NCBI GenBank assembly: GCA_910587925.1
Contig: CAJUOC010000042.1
Location: forward strand, 1-15,302
Length of the DNA: 15,302 bases
Direction: 5' to 3'
Origin: an uncultured Muribaculaceae bacterium
GTDB lineage: Bacteria > Bacteroidota > Bacteroidia > Bacteroidales > Muribaculaceae
This document shows, piece by piece, positions 12,142-15,302 of the stretch; positions within the stretch are counted from its first letter, which is position 1, and each line of letters opens with the position of its first letter. The position numbers and the translations under genes are program-made. The notes under the pieces are model-generated. The model worked only from the letters and a program-made list of their open reading frames with translations, ran no database searches and was not told where the DNA came from.

Positions 12142-13144
12142 ATCGACAATAGATTTTCTCGGCGCGATTGCCCTGTACGCGGATGTACACGCCCGCCGAG
12201 GGCGTGGCCACGCGGCGGCCCGTCAGGTCGTAGTACGCCGCGGGGGCGTCGGCGCCATCGGCCACGGAGGCGTCGGTGATGCCGGCGGCAAGGCGCGGGA
12301 TGATGGTCACTTTGTTGAGGATGATGTGGGCGCCGGTGATGAACATGCAGTCGAGGTCGGGCAGCTGAAGCGCCTTCACGTCGCTCGGCGACAGGCTCAT
12401 CGTGAATTGGCCGCGCTCGCCGTCGTACTCCTCCAGGTGCAGGCCGCCGTCCTCGTACAGGCCGCTCAGGGTTTCGGACGGCAGCGGGTTGGTGTCGTAC
12501 TGATAGTCGGCGGTCATGCGGCGGTAGTCGAGCTTGAGCACGCAGGGCACGCCCTCGCCAGAGCCGTCGGCCGTGTAGTCGACCACGAGCTTGTCGCCCG
12601 CGGAGATGTCGGCAAAGCGGCTCGGAAGTATCTGCACGCCGTTGTTCCACCAGTCAAGCGCCTGCGAGCCTTCCCACAGCACCACGGGCGCTAAGGGGTC
12701 GACCTCGGGCTTGACGCGCAGGTAGGCGCGCTTGATGCCCACGTAGCCGACCTCGGAGCCGACGAGCATGATGCTGCGCACCTTGTCTTTGCGCGCGGGG
12801 TCGAGCGGGCACACCACCTCGTCGTAGCTCGCGGGCATGTAGTCGCTCTGGGTCACTTCGTCGGTGTCGAGGTAGCCCACCGTCAGGCGCACGGCCGGGC
12901 CGCGCGACGAGTATTCAACGACCACCTGGTCGTAGGCCGAGAAGTCGTGGCCGTCGTACCAGTACCAGCCGTTGCCGCCGTACTCCTTGGTATACTGGAT
13001 GGTGTGGTCGGCCTCGAAATACTTCGAGTCCCAGCCGCCCTGGAAGGAGTCGGCCGTGAGCGGGAGCTCGTAGTCGGGAGTGGCGGCCACGGCCGTCACT
13101 GCGGCGGCGCACAGCGCCGCAAGGCTCAGGATATGCTTTTTCAT
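12140..13144 (-). CDS. Secreted protein with two CBM-like beta-sandwich modules
   Basis: A 334-residue protein of unknown function. Signal peptide MKKHILSLAALCAAAVTAVA, cut after A20. Two modules of about 125 residues follow. Module 1 (about 24-145) has GWDSKYFEADHTIQY, GGNGWYWYDGHDFSAYDQVV and YVGIKRAYLRV. Module 2 (about 153-285) has VVLWEGSQALDWWNNGVQIL, FADISAGDKLVVDYTADG and ITGAHIILNKVTIIP. The second type is common as an accessory module in Bacteroidales secreted proteins and is rich in surface Trp/Tyr, which suggests sugar binding. No catalytic domain is attached. It ends with the tail YYDLTGRRVATPSAGVYIRV (304-323). It starts 19 nt after the 700-residue protein gene, so the two are probably co-transcribed. 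Carbohydrate binding is an inference from fold pattern only. Confidence 0.8.
   Translation of the reverse strand: MKKHILSLAALCAAAVTAVAATPDYELPLTADSFQGGWDSKYFEADHTIQYTKEYGGNGWYWYDGHDFSAYDQVVVEYSSRGPAVRLTVGYLDTDEVTQSDYMPASYDEVVCPLDPARKDKVRSIMLVGSEVGYVGIKRAYLRVKPEVDPLAPVVLWEGSQALDWWNNGVQILPSRFADISAGDKLVVDYTADGSGEGVPCVLKLDYRRMTADYQYDTNPLPSETLSGLYEDGGLHLEEYDGERGQFTMSLSPSDVKALQLPDLDCMFITGAHIILNKVTIIPRLAAGITDASVADGADAPAAYYDLTGRRVATPSAGVYIRVQGNRAEKIYCR
12143..12235 (-). repeat. C-terminal tail module, copy 1
   Basis: Codes for the last 31 residues (YYDLTGRRVATPSAGVYIRV and onward) of the 334-residue protein. It matches copy 2 (13167-13259) closely even as DNA: 13 of 13 bases identical at 12177-12189 versus 13198-13210, and 24 of 27 at 12210-12236 versus 13234-13260, with a one-codon difference in between. 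Confidence 0.7.
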
Positions 13145-13163
13145 CGTTTGCTGTTTATATGAC

Positions 13164-15266
13164 TTATAAGATTACCTTGGTGGCGCGGCCGCTCTGCACG
13201 CGGATGTACATGCCGCCGGCGCGGGGGCTGTCGACGCGGCGGCCGGTGAGGTCGTAATACTCGGCGGCGCCGGCGGGGTCGAGGGTGATGTCGGCGATAC
13301 CGGCCTTGCCGCTGTAGCGCAGCGACACGCGGCGCACGGCCGAGTCGTGGTAGCCCTCCTGGCGCGAGTAGGCGCTCACGGTGACGTCTTCGGCGGGCAT
13401 CACGGGCGGGTTGGCCGCGTCGTACTCCGAGTAATTCTCGCCGTCCATGCTGTACATGATGGTCGCGGCCTCGTCCTGGCAAGTGATGACGATGGGCTCG
13501 CCCGAGTCGACCTCCGAGTCATTGGCCAAGGCGAAGACGGGGCGGGGCGAGGTCGGTTTCCACACCTCAAACTCCGTCACGGCCACGCGCCAGCGGCGAT
13601 GGCTGTAGTCGCCGTCGGTCGGGCCCACGGCGGGAGCGTTGCTGCGCTTGTAGCCGTAGAAGTCGACAAGGCCGTAGACGTCGTAACGACCGGCTTCGAC
13701 AGAGGGCAGGCCGAAGGCGTTGATTAGAGCCACGGGGCTGTTGGTGGTCTTAATCTGCAGAGAGGGTTGGTCGCCGGTATAAATCTCAGATGATGTGGCG
13801 CAGGCAAGTATCACACCCTTGACCACGACAGGAGTACCGGGGTCGAGAGCCTGCAGGGCATCCTCGTCGCCGATGGCGCGCGGCGCAGGCACTTTGCCGT
13901 CGTGCGAGGCTACAGTCAGTCCGCTTTCGGGGACAAACTCCTTCCAGCCGCCATGCCGCTGAAATTTGGCAGTCCAACCTTTGGCGATGACATCGCCGGG
14001 CTTGTAATCGACTGGCGTACCGGCAAAGAAGATGCGCGAGAAGTTGGTGCCGTCGGTGATGTATACCTGGCCGTTGGGTACATCGCTGTACATATCGGGG
14101 GCATTTGCCACATATACCACAGTTGCGTCGAAGAGTACCGTAAGAGGCTCGGGGTCGGTGACAGTGCCGTTGCCGGGCACGGGATAGGCGTCCCACACGG
14201 CCTGTATCGATGTGAGCGGGTCGAGCCCCAGCACCACGACCGAGCGGGTGGCGCTCACGAGGCCGTCTTTCGATGCTGTGATCACGAGCGTGCCGTCGGC
14301 CTCGACCTCAAGGTCGGCGGTGGTGCCGGTCTTGCCGTCGTATTCCCAAGAGATAGAGGCATCGGGCGTGGCTGTGGAGATATGCACGGATGTCTTGCCG
14401 TATGCACGCAGCTGCCCGCGGTCAAAGGGCGAGCCGTCGACTGTCAGCTCGATGGGTCGCACGGGTATCTCAACCTCGATGACACGCTCCGATGAAGTAT
14501 ACCCCTCCTTAGAGGCGGTGAGAGTGAGTGAGCCGCTACGGCTTACCATCAGCTTGCCCGGGTTGCCCGAGACTGTGCCGGAGAGATTGTCGAGGGTATA
14601 GCTGATGACGGCGCCTTCGGTCGGGCACGCTACCTCGATTTCAGCAGGCTCGTCGAGGCGCAGGGTGGTCGAGGTCAAAGCTGAGCCGTCGGGCAGCGTG
14701 ACCGCTACCGGTGCGCATACCGAGGGGCCTGCCTGCTCATAGGTCACATGCATGCCTGTGATTGCAGGATTGCCACCCGCAGGAGCCGCCCTCATCGCAT
14801 AGTAAGCATAATGCTTGTCGGTATTTACCTGATACGTCTGCGAAAACACGGCGGCCTCGTCGTCTCCGCCCTTGACACACTCTGCCACGAGCGTACCGAG
14901 CTGGGCATCTGATGCATAAAGCGCCTTTGAGGCTTCGCTGTAAGGCTCATCGCTGCCATATACATTTATCTGCGAGGTCACACTGCAGCTTGCCCAGTCG
15001 ATGGTGACCGAGGTCATGGTACCATAGTTTTTCTTGACTATGACAGTCCCGTACTTGAGCAGACGACTGAATCTCCAGGTCTCAGCGTTGATTGAGCCTG
15101 ACACGAGATACTGAGTACAGCTCGGCGCAACAGTCTCGGCGTAGGCAAACATGCCCTCCGGGAGATTGATATCGCCAAGGGTCAAGTCGTCGGTAAAGGA
15201 CGCTCCGGCCCTTGCCGCCGACGACAGGACTATGATAAGGGATAAAAGAAGTAGGATTTTTTTCAT
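13164..15266 (-). CDS. Secreted multidomain protein: CHB_HEX_C-like repeats, OB-like domain, C-terminal tail
   Basis: A 700-residue protein of unknown function. Signal peptide MKKILLLLSLIIVLSSAARA, cut after A20. Residues 22-177 form a beta-rich N-terminal domain ending in NPAITGMHVTYEQ. Next come two repeats like the chitobiase C-terminal / Fn3-associated fold: about 188-268 (ISYTLDNLSG, GSLTLTASKEGYTSSERVIE) and 271-347 (ISWEYDGKTG, GTLVITASKDGLVSATRSVV). Residues 350-568 resemble an OB-fold domain (TVLFDATVVYVAN, GQVYITDGTNFSRIFF, TPVVVKGVILACATSSEIYT, YDVYGLVDFYGYK). A third repeat follows at 574-650 (ATIMYSMDGENYSEY, DVTVSAYSRQEGYHDSAVRR). The tail YYDLTGRRVDSPRAGGMYIR starts at 670. No catalytic residues are evident; an adhesive or glycan-binding role is plausible. 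No upstream promoter is clear within the 36 nt left to the window edge. Confidence 0.82.
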   Translation of the reverse strand: MKKILLLLSLIIVLSSAARAGASFTDDLTLGDINLPEGMFAYAETVAPSCTQYLVSGSINAETWRFSRLLKYGTVIVKKNYGTMTSVTIDWASCSVTSQINVYGSDEPYSEASKALYASDAQLGTLVAECVKGGDDEAAVFSQTYQVNTDKHYAYYAMRAAPAGGNPAITGMHVTYEQAGPSVCAPVAVTLPDGSALTSTTLRLDEPAEIEVACPTEGAVISYTLDNLSGTVSGNPGKLMVSRSGSLTLTASKEGYTSSERVIEVEIPVRPIELTVDGSPFDRGQLRAYGKTSVHISTATPDASISWEYDGKTGTTADLEVEADGTLVITASKDGLVSATRSVVVLGLDPLTSIQAVWDAYPVPGNGTVTDPEPLTVLFDATVVYVANAPDMYSDVPNGQVYITDGTNFSRIFFAGTPVDYKPGDVIAKGWTAKFQRHGGWKEFVPESGLTVASHDGKVPAPRAIGDEDALQALDPGTPVVVKGVILACATSSEIYTGDQPSLQIKTTNSPVALINAFGLPSVEAGRYDVYGLVDFYGYKRSNAPAVGPTDGDYSHRRWRVAVTEFEVWKPTSPRPVFALANDSEVDSGEPIVITCQDEAATIMYSMDGENYSEYDAANPPVMPAEDVTVSAYSRQEGYHDSAVRRVSLRYSGKAGIADITLDPAGAAEYYDLTGRRVDSPRAGGMYIRVQSGRATKVIL
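13167..13259 (-). repeat. C-terminal tail module, copy 2
   Basis: Codes for the last 31 residues of the 700-residue protein (YYDLTGRRVDSPRAGGMYIR and onward). It is the DNA-level partner of copy 1 at 12143-12235. A more diverged protein-level third copy ends the 651-residue protein on the other strand (11947-12045). Confidence 0.7.
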
Positions 15267-15302
15267 GGTCGAAAAGTATGTTTGTGATGCTTGACAGGTG
15301 GT

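Noticed and set aside
15271..15278. TACTTTTC on the minus strand as a promoter for the 700-residue protein gene
   Set aside because: Close to TAnnTTTG, but it ends only 4 nt before the ATG and has no TTTG at the -33 distance. The true promoter is probably outside the window.
1..15302. CRISPR arrays, tRNA/rRNA genes, prophage or transposase genes
   Set aside because: No regularly spaced direct repeats, tRNA-like folds or transposase motifs were seen; intergenic regions are too short for most of these.

Overview
The window looks like chromosomal DNA from a high-GC member of the Bacteroidales, most likely a Muribaculaceae-like gut organism; the family is inferred, not proven. The grounds are: promoters that fit the Bacteroidota -33/-7 pattern (TTTG, about 20 nt, TAnnTTTG), starts without Shine-Dalgarno sequences, a serine-type sulfatase, a DUF4861 lipoprotein, and secreted proteins ending in a short 'YYDLTGRRV...G.YIRV' tail of the kind common in Bacteroidales. 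Eleven genes are supported. No tRNA, rRNA, CRISPR array or transposase gene was seen.

Left part (195-8983, all minus strand; transcribed from the sulfatase towards kduI): an eight-gene run for using unsaturated uronic acids. The order is serine-type sulfatase, GltD-like iron-sulfur flavoprotein, kduD, DUF4861 lipoprotein, GatC-type PTS EIIC permease, kdgK, eda, kduI. Most gaps are 6-27 nt or 1-nt stop/start overlaps; the one larger gap is 77 nt before kduD. The run ends in a clear intrinsic terminator at 128-169. KduI, KduD, KdgK and Eda together convert 5-keto-4-deoxyuronate (DKI) to pyruvate and glyceraldehyde-3-phosphate.

Two features are unusual. KduI carries a signal peptide, and the only transporter is a PTS membrane subunit with no EIIA or EIIB partner. 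Read together they suggest a split pathway: desulfation and isomerisation in the periplasm, import of the isomerised free diketo-acid through an orphan EIIC that does not phosphorylate, then reduction, phosphorylation and cleavage in the cytosol. The sulfatase points to a sulfated uronate polymer such as a glycosaminoglycan or ulvan. The lyase, unsaturated-uronyl hydrolase and SusC/D genes needed upstream are not in the window.

Right part (9188-15266): four secreted proteins of unknown function in two convergent pairs. On the plus strand a 269-residue and a 651-residue protein share one ~240-residue parallel-beta-helix-like unit, present once in the first and twice in the second. On the minus strand a 700-residue multidomain protein is followed 19 nt later by a 334-residue protein made of two beta-sandwich (CBM-like) modules. 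Three of the four end in the same ~31-residue sorting-like tail. Hairpins separate the plus-strand pair (10028-10055) and sit between the convergent pairs (12072-12141). Divergent promoters lie at 9005-9148.

The left edge (1-127) has no gene. It carries two hairpins that look like members of a repetitive palindromic family.
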